From JAVVPO01 sp036655715 (GTDB lineage: Bacteria > Bacillota > Clostridia > Lachnospirales > Cellulosilyticaceae), in NCBI GenBank assembly GCA_036655715.1, contig JAVVPO010000039.1:1-20793 (forward strand): DNA of 20,793 nucleotides, given 5' to 3'. The notes beneath the pieces were generated by a model. The model had not been told where the DNA came from. It saw only the letters and a program-made list of their open reading frames with translations, and did no database searches. This document shows, in pieces, positions 1 to 6,757 of this stretch. The translations under genes and the position numbers were made by a program. Position 1 is the first letter of the stretch, and every line of letters starts with the position of its first letter.

Positions 1-109
1 AGACTTTTGCTTTGAAGCACATAACTATGCTAATAGATTACCAGATGAATTATTAGAGACAGCACTTCGTTTAAGTTATGAGATTGGGCAATATCTGATG
101 AAATTATAG
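1..109 (+). CDS. C-terminal end of an unrecognised protein (5' end outside window)
   Basis: An open frame enters from the left edge (first full codon at 2) and stops at TAG 107-109, giving about 35 visible residues that end in GQYLMKL. The piece is helical and charged, with no Cys or His motif I can place in a family. It has the codon use of the neighbouring genes, and a strong hairpin follows 11 nt after the stop, so it is probably a real gene end. No function is assigned because too little is visible. Confidence 0.6.
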   Translation, partial: DFCFEAHNYANRLPDELLETALRLSYEIGQYLMKL

Positions 110-118
110 AATATACAA

Positions 119-162
119 AAGAGTAGCACCCTAGATGCCATAGTATCTAGGGTGCTACTCTT
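119..162. terminator. Perfect 16-bp inverted repeat, probable terminator
   Basis: The arms 121-136 (GAGTAGCACCCTAGAT) and 145-160 are exact reverse complements around an 8-nt loop. The outer AA/TT pairs extend the stem to 18 bp. It lies directly after the stop of the left-edge gene, which suits an intrinsic terminator. The 3' side has only TT and then ACAAAG rather than a clear T tract, so termination is less certain than for the other hairpins in this window. Confidence 0.6.
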
Positions 163-241
163 ACAAAGTCAGAAAAAATCATAGTACCTATAGAATTTCG
201 GGGAGTGTAGCTTATGATACGTGATAAAAGCAATAGGAGAC

Positions 242-270
242 TTGAAAAAATGAGCAGTAAGACATATAAT
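242..270 (+). promoter_or_regulatory. Sigma-A type promoter for the 83-aa gene
   Basis: TTGAAA at 242-247 and TATAAT at 265-270 are separated by exactly 17 nt. The predicted transcript would start near 277, leaving a leader of about 64 nt before the ATG at 341. Confidence 0.65.
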
Positions 271-340
271 AGAAGGAACTATGACTTAGATGCGTGAAAT
301 CTAGGGAATAAAAACAGTAGCAAAGAAAAGGACACCTAAA

Positions 341-592
341 ATGAAAGTATTTAAAGAATTTATGGATATATTAGCAGACACAGAATATGAATTAGAAAAA
401 AGCCTAAAAGACTTTAGCGTATACGACTTCTTAGAATTAGAAGACGAAATGGATGAAGCAGCTTTTAAAAATGATAAAGTAATGGCTAAATTAAAAGAAT
501 GTGGTGCAGTCTTAGAAATTAAAAAAGATGCAGCAACAGGTGGTACTTTCATTAAACTTGCAAATGGCAAAGAAGGCGTATTTGGAATATAA
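341..592 (+). CDS. Small acidic hypothetical protein (83 aa)
   Basis: This encodes a small, soluble, mostly helical acidic protein. The N-terminal two thirds are rich in Glu, Asp and Lys, with several acidic clusters (ELEDEMDE). The tail is glycine-containing and strand-like (TGGTFIKLANGKEG). There is no signal peptide, membrane segment or metal motif. An AAAGGA-like ribosome site about 10 nt upstream, a consensus promoter at 242-270 and a terminator at 617-659 make it a monocistronic unit and support it as a real gene. I do not recognise a family. The regular helix-then-strand layout suggests a small structured domain rather than a translated intergenic frame. Confidence 0.75.
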   Translation: MKVFKEFMDILADTEYELEKSLKDFSVYDFLELEDEMDEAAFKNDKVMAKLKECGAVLEIKKDAATGGTFIKLANGKEGVFGI

Positions 593-616
593 TATCATTA
601 CAAAATAGCTGGTTTT

Positions 617-659
617 AAAAGCTACAATCTTACTAAAGAAAGTGAGGTTGTAGCTTTTT
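617..659 (+). terminator. Intrinsic terminator after the 83-aa gene
   Basis: The arms 617-629 (AAAAGCTACAATC) and 646-658 pair over 13 bp with one G-T wobble, around a 16-nt loop. The stem ends in a T run (655-659). Confidence 0.8.
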
Positions 660-676
660 CAAGTCCAGCTACTTGG

Positions 677-705
677 TTTACAAAGCTAGCCGAACCTGTT
701 AGATT
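677..705 (+). promoter_or_regulatory. Probable promoter for the transposase-like fusion gene
   Basis: TTTACA (677-682), a 17-nt spacer and TAGATT (700-705), with a TGT extended -10 element at 697-699. The -10 matches consensus at four of six bases. It lies between the upstream terminator and the start codon at 764. Confidence 0.45.
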
Positions 706-763
706 ATAAAAAGGTTATGATGAGAAAATATAAATATAAAAAGATTTCTAAGAGGGAATAATC

Positions 764-1912
764 ATGGGAAAAACAAATAATTGGTGTTATCATATTACCT
801 GGTATACAAATAATCATCAAATGGTTTTGATTGAGGGAATAGAAAAGCGCATCATAGAACTATTAATGAAGCTATGTGCTGAGAGCAAGATGTATCTCAG
901 TAAGATAGAAGTCACACCTGATTCTGTACAGATGATACTAGAGGCAGAAGAACAGATTAATACGAGCAAGATACTAAGAAATATACAAAAGGCATTATCA
1001 AATGTACTTTACAAAGAGTTTCCCAATTTGAAAAGCGTAGGAGCAGAATTATGGGATGAAGACTATTTAATGTCTACCCTTAATGACGAAGTGGCAGAGG
1101 GCGATGTAAGAATAGAAAAAATACTAAATGCCCTATGGGCAGTTGAGTATTATGATATAGATGAGAGTATTACCAGTTATATAGATGAAAGTTTTGAAAA
1201 GGATATAGATAAGTTTAAGAATTATTTAGAAGGTAGAAAGCTAGGCATCGTTGAGTATGGAGATAGGATGATTTTAGTAGATAAGGAAGCGCTTGTTAAA
1301 GAAATCAACTTGAACTGTTTTGAATGTACTAAAATTTATAAATATGGATGTTGCTGTGGCAGTCCCTGTGACATGAGCTCTAAAAATAAGAAGATGTTTG
1401 ATAAGTATAGTTTGCGTATTGAGAATGAAGTCAAGAATTTAGATGAATCTCAGTATCAAGAGATCGTGGCAAATGGCGGATTTTGGGCCGCGGATGGCTC
1501 TCTTAATGAGTGGAATGGTCATTGCGCCTTGTTGATAGAACATGAAGGGGTGAGAAAGTGTATCGCACATAAATACGCACTGGATTACCATATCCCAATC
1601 TATGAACTATGTCCGCTGTCTTGTTTAATGTATCCTTTGGAGATTATAGAATTAATAACGAATAAACAAAAGACCATTATTTTGCTAACCTCTGTACTTG
1701 ATGAAGCGTTTGCAGAGGAGTTTGGTAGATGGGGCAGTTATAAATCACTAGATGTAGACCTCCGATGTATAGATAAAAAGGCTCACAATGAAGTCTTTAA
1801 GGAAAAAGATTATAAATCTGTCTATAAAGTAAATGAGAATTTGTTAATCCACGAATTTGGCGACAAGGTTTATAAGGGAATAGCGCAGTTGTTTGATGAA
1901 AACACATACTAA
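764..1912 (+). CDS. Fusion of a catalytically dead IS200/IS605 Y1 transposase-like domain with a DUF3109/YkgJ-like cysteine-cluster domain
   Basis: Residues 8-127 follow the IS200/IS605 TnpA (Y1, HUH-fold) pattern: YHITWYTNN opening the first strand, a helix at 23-41, EVTPDSVQMIL at 49-59, the SKILRNIQKALSNVLYKEFP helix at 68-87, and LWDEDYLMSTL at 97-106. Active enzymes have D-H-x-H at the strand around residue 54. Here it reads D-S-V-Q, so both metal-binding histidines are gone. The helix that should carry the nucleophilic tyrosine (about 112-125) has no Tyr. Residues 182-290 carry a cysteine cluster (C185, C188, C196-198, C202; then C254, C266, C283, C287) with PLSCLMYPLEI. This resembles the PISCHLYPI end of DUF3109/YkgJ proteins, which are thought to bind a metal or Fe-S cluster. 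The start at 764 is set by AGAGGGA at 751-757. The gene is complete, with its own promoter and terminator, so it is unlikely to be decaying. A nucleic-acid-binding, metal-containing role is inference; I cannot name its substrate. Confidence 0.8.
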   Translation: MGKTNNWCYHITWYTNNHQMVLIEGIEKRIIELLMKLCAESKMYLSKIEVTPDSVQMILEAEEQINTSKILRNIQKALSNVLYKEFPNLKSVGAELWDEDYLMSTLNDEVAEGDVRIEKILNALWAVEYYDIDESITSYIDESFEKDIDKFKNYLEGRKLGIVEYGDRMILVDKEALVKEINLNCFECTKIYKYGCCCGSPCDMSSKNKKMFDKYSLRIENEVKNLDESQYQEIVANGGFWAADGSLNEWNGHCALLIEHEGVRKCIAHKYALDYHIPIYELCPLSCLMYPLEIIELITNKQKTIILLTSVLDEAFAEEFGRWGSYKSLDVDLRCIDKKAHNEVFKEKDYKSVYKVNENLLIHEFGDKVYKGIAQLFDENTY

Positions 1913-1916
1913 AGAG

Positions 1917-1946
1917 GCGCCCTATGATTAAAAATAGGGCGCTTTT
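1917..1946 (+). terminator. Intrinsic terminator after the fusion gene
   Basis: GCGCCCTAT (1917-1925) pairs perfectly with ATAGGGCGC (1934-1942) around an 8-nt loop. TTTT follows. Confidence 0.85.
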
Positions 1947-2019
1947 GTGCTGTAAGCCGAAGGAGATTATCTGGAAAATAAGAAGTTAATTGATAAGAGA
2001 GAAAATTTTGAAATAATAA

Positions 2020-2048
2020 TTGACGGGTAGAAGTATTGGGATTATGAT
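2020..2048 (+). promoter_or_regulatory. Sigma-A type promoter of secDF
   Basis: TTGACG (2020-2025), a 17-nt spacer and TATGAT (2043-2048). The predicted start near 2055 precedes the AAGGAGG ribosome site at 2067-2073. The TTG of the -35 box is in frame with secDF and could be mistaken for an upstream start codon. Confidence 0.75.
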
Positions 2049-2082
2049 AAGGCTAAAAGGGCATACAAGGAGGAATCTCAAA

Positions 2083-4245
2083 ATGAAAGCAAAAAAAAGT
2101 ACATTCTTTATTATGTTAATAGGAATTATAGTGCTTGGCTATATAGCCTTTTTTGGTGTGGGCAGTTTAAAAGGTGCCAATCAAATGAGATATGGGATAG
2201 ATATAAGAGGGGGAGTAGATGCTGTCTATGAACCACTTAATCTAGATAGAAAACCGACTTCGGAAGAAATGGATTCAGCTAGAGCTGTTATTGAAGCGAG
2301 GCTTGATGCCAAGAATATACTAGATAGAGAGATAACAGTAGATGAAGAAAATGGGAGGGTGATTCTTAGATTTCCTTGGAAATCTGATGAGACAGCATTT
2401 AATCCAGAGCAAGCTATTGCTGAGATAGGGCAAACGGCGAAACTTACATTTAGAGACTCTCAAAACAATATCCTTGTAGAAGGCAAGCATGTTAAACAAA
2501 GTACACCACAAACAGATACAAGCAATAATCAGTATGTGGTCCAATTAAGTTTTGACCAAGAGGGTGCAAAGTTATTTGCGGATGCGACTAAAAGGCTTGT
2601 TGGGCAGCCCATTGCTATCTATATGGATGAGGTACTTATTTCTTCTGCAATAGTGAATGAGCCCATAGCAGATGGCAATGCAGTGATCTCTGGAGGATTC
2701 ACATCAGAGGAAGCAAAGGACTTAGCAGAGACTATTAATGCAGGAGCGCTACCTTTTTCTATGGTGACTAAAAACCATAGCACTATAAGCCCTTCATTAG
2801 GAAGTGGCGCTTTAACTGTTATGGTGAAGGCTGGAATTGTAGCTTTTATGCTTATTTGTGTATTTATGATAGGGAAATATAGATTAGTTGGTTTGGTAAG
2901 TTGCATTGTACTTGCCATGCAGATGGCTGGCCAGTTACTTGCATTATCGATTCCGCAGTTCACCCTTACCTTGCCAGGGATAGCAGGAATTATACTGTCA
3001 TTAGGTATGAGTGTAGATACCAACGTTATTATAGGTGAGAGAATAGCTGAAGAACTTCGGAAAGGCAATAGATTAGAAAAGGCTATTAAGGGCGGATATG
3101 AACACGCTTTTTCAGCGGTATTTGATGGGAATATGACAAGTGCTATAGTAGCTATTATTTTAATGATTTTTGGTTCAGGTACAATGCTATCTTTTGGATA
3201 TACATTGCTTACAGGAATTATACTTAACTTTGTAGCAGGTATTTTCTCTTCAAGAGTAATGCTTTTGTCTATTGTACAGTTCAAGAAAATGAAAAAAACT
3301 ATATTATTTAATAAAGGAAAAGCTTATAAGACGATACCTTTTTATAAGAAAAGATGGATTGCTTTTTGCCTCTCCCTCTGTCTTTTTGGAGTAGGGCTAG
3401 TAGGCTGCTTGACAAAGGGTGTACAATTGGACATTCAATTTAAGGGCGGAGCTATATTAAAATATACTTACACAGGGGAGCTAGATACGCAGCAGGTTTC
3501 AAGTGTAATAGATCCTATATTAGATAGACCTTCTACTATTCAGATAACAAGGGATTTAGGCAGTGATGAAAAGAAACTAAATGTAACTTTAGCAGGAAAT
3601 GAAGGACTCTTGCCAGAGGAGCAGGCACAGTTAAATGAAGCGTTAGACAAGAGTTTCAAAGAAGCGGGGATACAACTTTCAGAATCCTATATGGTAGAGC
3701 CCTATATTGGGCAGAAATCTTTGATTAACTCAGCTATAGCAATAGCTTTATCCTTTATATTGATTGTCATTTATGTATGGATAAGATTTAAATATATTGG
3801 AGGTTTATCAGCAGGGGTTATGGCGTTAGTCGCATTAGTCCATGATGTACTTATTGTATTTTTTACATTTGTTGTATTAGGTATTCCGTTAAATGATACT
3901 TTTGTGGCGATTACCCTAACTATTATAGGCTATTCTATTAATGATACCATTATTATTTATGACCGTATAAGAGAAGAATTAGGTCAAAAAAGAAAAGAGC
4001 CATTAGAAGATGTTGTTAATACAAGTATAACCCAATCTATTACTCGCTCTATTAATACAAGTATCACCACATTTATTAGTGTGTTTATCATGTATTTGTT
4101 TGCTGCTTATTATGGTATTAGGGCTATAGAAGTTTTTGCACTACCTATGATGGTAGGCGTTATAAGTGGTTGCTATTCTACGATATTTATTGCTGGGCAA
4201 CTTTGGGTTTCTTGGAAAAATCATAAACAGCCAGTGAGAAATTAA
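2083..4245 (+). CDS. secDF: Fused protein translocase subunit SecDF
   Basis: SecDF is an RND-family membrane protein that uses the proton gradient to help pull preproteins across the membrane after SecYEG/SecA. From the ATG at 2083 (AAGGAGG at 2067-2073, 9-nt spacing) it has 720 residues. The SecD half holds TM1 (about 8-25), the GIDIRGGVDAVYE motif (38-50), a fairly short P1 ectodomain to about 240, and a membrane bundle with LGMSVDTNVIIGERI (D312). The SecF half begins near 422 with TM7, then FKGG (453-456), P4, and a second bundle with HDVL (D588) and GYSINDTIIIYDRI (D621, D627). These Asp positions correspond to the proton-path residues, so the protein should be active. It is transcribed alone; no yajC or other sec gene is adjacent. 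An in-frame TTG at 2020 would add 21 residues but is the -35 box. Confidence 0.95.
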   Translation: MKAKKSTFFIMLIGIIVLGYIAFFGVGSLKGANQMRYGIDIRGGVDAVYEPLNLDRKPTSEEMDSARAVIEARLDAKNILDREITVDEENGRVILRFPWKSDETAFNPEQAIAEIGQTAKLTFRDSQNNILVEGKHVKQSTPQTDTSNNQYVVQLSFDQEGAKLFADATKRLVGQPIAIYMDEVLISSAIVNEPIADGNAVISGGFTSEEAKDLAETINAGALPFSMVTKNHSTISPSLGSGALTVMVKAGIVAFMLICVFMIGKYRLVGLVSCIVLAMQMAGQLLALSIPQFTLTLPGIAGIILSLGMSVDTNVIIGERIAEELRKGNRLEKAIKGGYEHAFSAVFDGNMTSAIVAIILMIFGSGTMLSFGYTLLTGIILNFVAGIFSSRVMLLSIVQFKKMKKTILFNKGKAYKTIPFYKKRWIAFCLSLCLFGVGLVGCLTKGVQLDIQFKGGAILKYTYTGELDTQQVSSVIDPILDRPSTIQITRDLGSDEKKLNVTLAGNEGLLPEEQAQLNEALDKSFKEAGIQLSESYMVEPYIGQKSLINSAIAIALSFILIVIYVWIRFKYIGGLSAGVMALVALVHDVLIVFFTFVVLGIPLNDTFVAITLTIIGYSINDTIIIYDRIREELGQKRKEPLEDVVNTSITQSITRSINTSITTFISVFIMYLFAAYYGIRAIEVFALPMMVGVISGCYSTIFIAGQLWVSWKNHKQPVRN

Positions 4246-4247
4246 AA

Positions 4248-4280
4248 AAAAAGCTACACGGCAAGCCCGCGTAGCTTTTT
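4248..4280 (+). terminator. Intrinsic terminator of secDF
   Basis: AAAAAGCTAC (4248-4257) pairs with GTAGCTTTTT (4271-4280). Further C-G pairs inside follow one mismatch. It lies directly after the secDF stop. Confidence 0.85.
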
Positions 4281-4397
4281 ATGTATAAAGGGGAACTTAA
4301 GAAAATTTGCTATAACCTCATATTACCCGCAGATTAATAACCAGAGCTGAATAAAAAATGAATTTTTTGTTAATGGATATTTCCAACTTCCTACTAA

Positions 4398-4426
4398 TGG
4401 ACACTTTGTGTTATGTAAAGTATAAT
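4398..4426 (+). promoter_or_regulatory. Strong sigma-A promoter of ftsH
   Basis: TGGACA (4398-4403), exactly 17 nt, and TATAAT (4421-4426); only one base differs from consensus. The sequence TAATGGAYA occurs twice (4371-4379 and 4395-4403), the second copy overlapping the -35 box. This could be an operator or chance. Confidence 0.75.
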
Positions 4427-4489
4427 TTGATACAGGCATATGGCCTGAAATGGCTCACATAATACAGGAAATGTATTAGGAGGGATAAG

Positions 4490-6241
4490 ATGAAGAAGAA
4501 ATATATACCCTATATAATAGGCATAGGTATTTTTATTTTACTAACAATAGGTATTTATGTTAATAAACATGCGCAAGGAACAGCTACAAGCTATACTGAT
4601 TTTATGAGTATGGTAAGTGAAAATCAAATTGAATCAGTAGAGTTAAGTGATACAGCAACTATTAAATTTAAGAAAAATAATGATGAAACAGTTTACATGA
4701 CAGATAATCCAAGACGTGATAATCTGAAAGAAGAACTTTTAATAAAGGATATAAGTGTAAAGGAAACAAATGGGCAAAGTAGCATCTATTTGATTCAGTA
4801 TATGTTTAGTGCAGTTATCTTTATAGGCGTATTCTATATTGTCTTTAAAGGTGCTAAAGGGAGAAGCTCCTCAGGTGCTATGGCTCTTAGTGTTAAGCCT
4901 ATAGAAGCTGAGGAGCTCAAAGTAGACTTTTCTCATATTGCAGGAAATATAGAAGCAAAAGATCAAGTAGAAGATGTGATAGGATTTATTAAAGAACCTG
5001 AGAAATATACAAAACTAGGTGCAAGAATGCCGAAGGGTATTATTTTTCATGGCCCACCAGGGACGGGGAAGACACTTATGGCAAAGGCTATTGCCAAAGA
5101 AGCGAGTGTACCATTTTTTGCAGTAAGTGGATCAGATTTTGTCCAGCTTTATGTGGGTGTAGGTGCAAGTAGAGTACGAGAAATTTTCATAGAAGCTAGG
5201 AAACATGGCAAAGCAGTTATTTTTATTGATGAGATAGATGCGATTGGAAAAAAACGAAGTAGCAATGTAGCTAATAGCAATGACGAGAAAGACCAAACTT
5301 TAAATGCACTCTTAACAGAGATGTCAGGCTTTAATCAAGATGAAGGGATTATAGTTATTGCAGCAACGAATAGATTGGATATGCTAGATGATGCCTTGCT
5401 AAGACCTGGAAGATTTGATAGACACATTGAGATAGGCTACCCAGATATTAATGCAAGAAAGCAAATTATAAAACTCTATTTAAAAGATAAGCCAGTATCT
5501 GAAGATGTCCGTGTGGAAGCCGTTGCTAAGCAAACTGTTTACTTTACAGGCGCAATGCTTGAGAATCTTCTTAATGAAGCAGCCATATTAGCGGCTAAAG
5601 AAGAGGCTGAGATTATAAATAATGAGCATGTACAAAAAGCTTTTTATATAGTGATTGCAGGAACAGAGAAAAAAGATAAGAGTTGTATTAGTCATTTAGA
5701 TAGACAGATTACAGCGTTCCATGAAGCAGGGCATGCTCTGGTAACCAAGTTAGTTGCACCAGAAAATAGTGTGACCAAAGTAACTATTGTACCAAGTACG
5801 AAAGGTGCAGGGGGCTTTAGTATGAATATACCAAAGGATAAGATGTATCTTACTAAAAAAGAATTACTTAATCAAATTCGTATTAGTTTAGCAGGCAGAG
5901 CGGCAGAAGAGATTATATTTGGAGAAGATAATATTACGACAGGTGCAAGTAATGATATTGAGAAAGCCACTATGAATCTTAGAGACTACATGATGAAGTA
6001 CGGCATGGATAAAGAAATTGGTCTTATTAACTTAAGTATTTTGATGGAAAGTGATAAGATAAAAGATGAAAAACTACTACGTAGTTATCAATTAAAAATG
6101 AATGAAATATATGAAGAAACAAAAGTATTACTTAAAGAGCATAGGATGCTATTAGAACGACTAGCAAAGGCGCTATTAAGTGAAGAAACTTTAGATGAAG
6201 AAGAAATAGATGCTTTACTAAGTGCATCAAGTGATAGGTAA
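4490..6241 (+). CDS. ftsH: ATP-dependent zinc metalloprotease FtsH
   Basis: FtsH is a membrane-anchored hexameric AAA+ protease that extracts and degrades misfolded membrane proteins and some regulators. The 583 residues show TM1 (about 6-24), a short outer domain, TM2 (about 99-119), Walker A GPPGTGKT (188-195), pore loop YVG (221-223), Walker B VIFIDEID (243-250), and the second region of homology ending RPGRFDR (305-311). The zinc site is HEAGH (411-415) with its third ligand D489 in TTGASNDIEKAT. The catalytic set is complete. The protein is somewhat shorter than the usual 600-650 aa, mainly through a short C-terminal tail. AGGAGGG at 4478-4484 fixes the start. It is monocistronic with its own promoter. 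In many Firmicutes ftsH sits beside tilS and hpt; that context is absent, so this may be an accessory paralogue. Confidence 0.95.
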   Translation: MKKKYIPYIIGIGIFILLTIGIYVNKHAQGTATSYTDFMSMVSENQIESVELSDTATIKFKKNNDETVYMTDNPRRDNLKEELLIKDISVKETNGQSSIYLIQYMFSAVIFIGVFYIVFKGAKGRSSSGAMALSVKPIEAEELKVDFSHIAGNIEAKDQVEDVIGFIKEPEKYTKLGARMPKGIIFHGPPGTGKTLMAKAIAKEASVPFFAVSGSDFVQLYVGVGASRVREIFIEARKHGKAVIFIDEIDAIGKKRSSNVANSNDEKDQTLNALLTEMSGFNQDEGIIVIAATNRLDMLDDALLRPGRFDRHIEIGYPDINARKQIIKLYLKDKPVSEDVRVEAVAKQTVYFTGAMLENLLNEAAILAAKEEAEIINNEHVQKAFYIVIAGTEKKDKSCISHLDRQITAFHEAGHALVTKLVAPENSVTKVTIVPSTKGAGGFSMNIPKDKMYLTKKELLNQIRISLAGRAAEEIIFGEDNITTGASNDIEKATMNLRDYMMKYGMDKEIGLINLSILMESDKIKDEKLLRSYQLKMNEIYEETKVLLKEHRMLLERLAKALLSEETLDEEEIDALLSASSDR

Positions 6242-6252
6242 ATAGTTTGACC

Positions 6253-6289
6253 AAAAAATAAGAGGCTAATAAGCAGCCTCTTATTTTTT
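6253..6289. terminator. Bidirectional terminator between ftsH and the HTH gene
   Basis: AAAAAATAAGAGGCT (6253-6267) is exactly complementary to 6275-6289 around a 7-nt loop. Both flanks are A/T runs, so it can stop transcription from either side. It overlaps the 3' end of the minus-strand gene. Confidence 0.9.
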
Positions 6290-6487
6290 ATGTAATGCGA
6301 TAATGTCATCTTTCCAATATAATCTGACCCTATTAATGGTTTTCACAGGAGTGATCTTACCTTTACTGACTAACTCATCAAGGTATTGCCTAGAACAATT
6401 GAGAAGCTCTGTGGCCTCAGCGGTAGTGATAATCTCCGAACGTATAAATTCGATTAGAGTTTCCTTACTTTCAAAAGTGAATTTCAT
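6281..6487 (-). CDS. Small excisionase-like helix-turn-helix DNA-binding protein (68 aa)
   Basis: Residues 19-66 form a MerR/Xis-type winged helix: EIITTAEATELLNCSRQYLDEL makes the two helices of the HTH. KGKITPVKTINRVRLYWKDDI makes the wing and the final strand that continues into a helix. This is the layout of the excisionase-family HTH_17 domain. The first 18 residues (FESKETLIEFIRSE) form a short amphipathic helix, possibly for dimerisation. The start is supported by AGAGGGG 9 nt upstream (6497-6503) and a good minus-strand promoter at 6543-6571. No integrase or phage gene is nearby, so a role as a stand-alone regulator is as likely as excision. Direct repeats in its leader (6506-6535) may be its own binding sites. 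Confidence 0.8.
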   Translation of the reverse strand: MKFTFESKETLIEFIRSEIITTAEATELLNCSRQYLDELVSKGKITPVKTINRVRLYWKDDIIALHKK

Positions 6488-6505
6488 ATTTACATACCCC
6501 TCTCT

Positions 6506-6535
6506 GTAACCTATTAACCCAGTAACAGTTAACCC
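6506..6535. repeat. Iteron-like tandem direct repeat in the HTH gene leader
   Basis: GTAACCTATTAACCC (6506-6520) and GTAACAGTTAACCC (6522-6535) share GTAAC and TAACCC with a 3-4 nt difference between them, and repeat at a 16-bp step. They lie between the -10 box and the ribosome site of the minus-strand HTH gene, a position suited to autoregulation. Confidence 0.5.
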
Positions 6536-6542
6536 TATCTAT

Positions 6543-6571
6543 ATTGTAAGATAAAAAAGTAAATTTGGCAA
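6543..6571 (-). promoter_or_regulatory. Promoter of the excisionase-like HTH gene
   Basis: Read on the minus strand: TTGCCA (6571-6566), a 17-nt spacer and TACAAT (6548-6543). Each hexamer differs from consensus at one base. Confidence 0.7.
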
Positions 6572-6722
6572 TTGTTTATAAAACATATAAAAATAATGTA
6601 GAAATAATCTGAGATAATCTTTCAATCTTTCTTCATAAAAATTGGTTATAATAAGAGAATTAAGTGAAAAATACAAAGAATGTAGTAGTAAAGTAGGTAA
6701 TAAGTAAAAAGGAAGAAATAAA

Positions 6723-6731
6723 TGATATAAT
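6723..6731 (+). promoter_or_regulatory. Extended -10 promoter candidate for the two-component operon
   Basis: TGATATAAT gives a perfect -10 with the TGn extension, about 27 nt before the response-regulator ATG. No good -35 is visible, which extended -10 promoters tolerate or which points to an activator. A second TATAAT lies at 6647-6652 without a matching -35. Confidence 0.45.
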
Positions 6732-6757
6732 GATAGCAAAGAAGGGATGGTATTAAA

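Noticed and set aside
764..1912. An active IS200/IS605 insertion sequence
   Set aside because: Catalytic residues are missing, there is no tnpB, and the frame is far longer than the 130-160 aa of TnpA because of the fused domain. No subterminal hairpin pair bounds the gene as IS ends would.
2619..3284. 221-codon minus-strand frame opposite secDF
   Set aside because: It lies wholly inside the unambiguous SecDF coding region, has no ribosome site, and gives a Pro/Ile/Ser-rich product matching no family pattern.
6303..6509. Plus-strand 68-codon frame over the excisionase-like gene
   Set aside because: The minus strand encodes a recognisable winged-helix protein with its own promoter and ribosome site; the plus frame has neither.
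6539..6739. Minus-strand 66-codon Leu/Tyr/Phe-rich frame
   Set aside because: It looks like a membrane peptide only because the region is AT-rich; there is no ribosome site, and it covers promoters on both strands.
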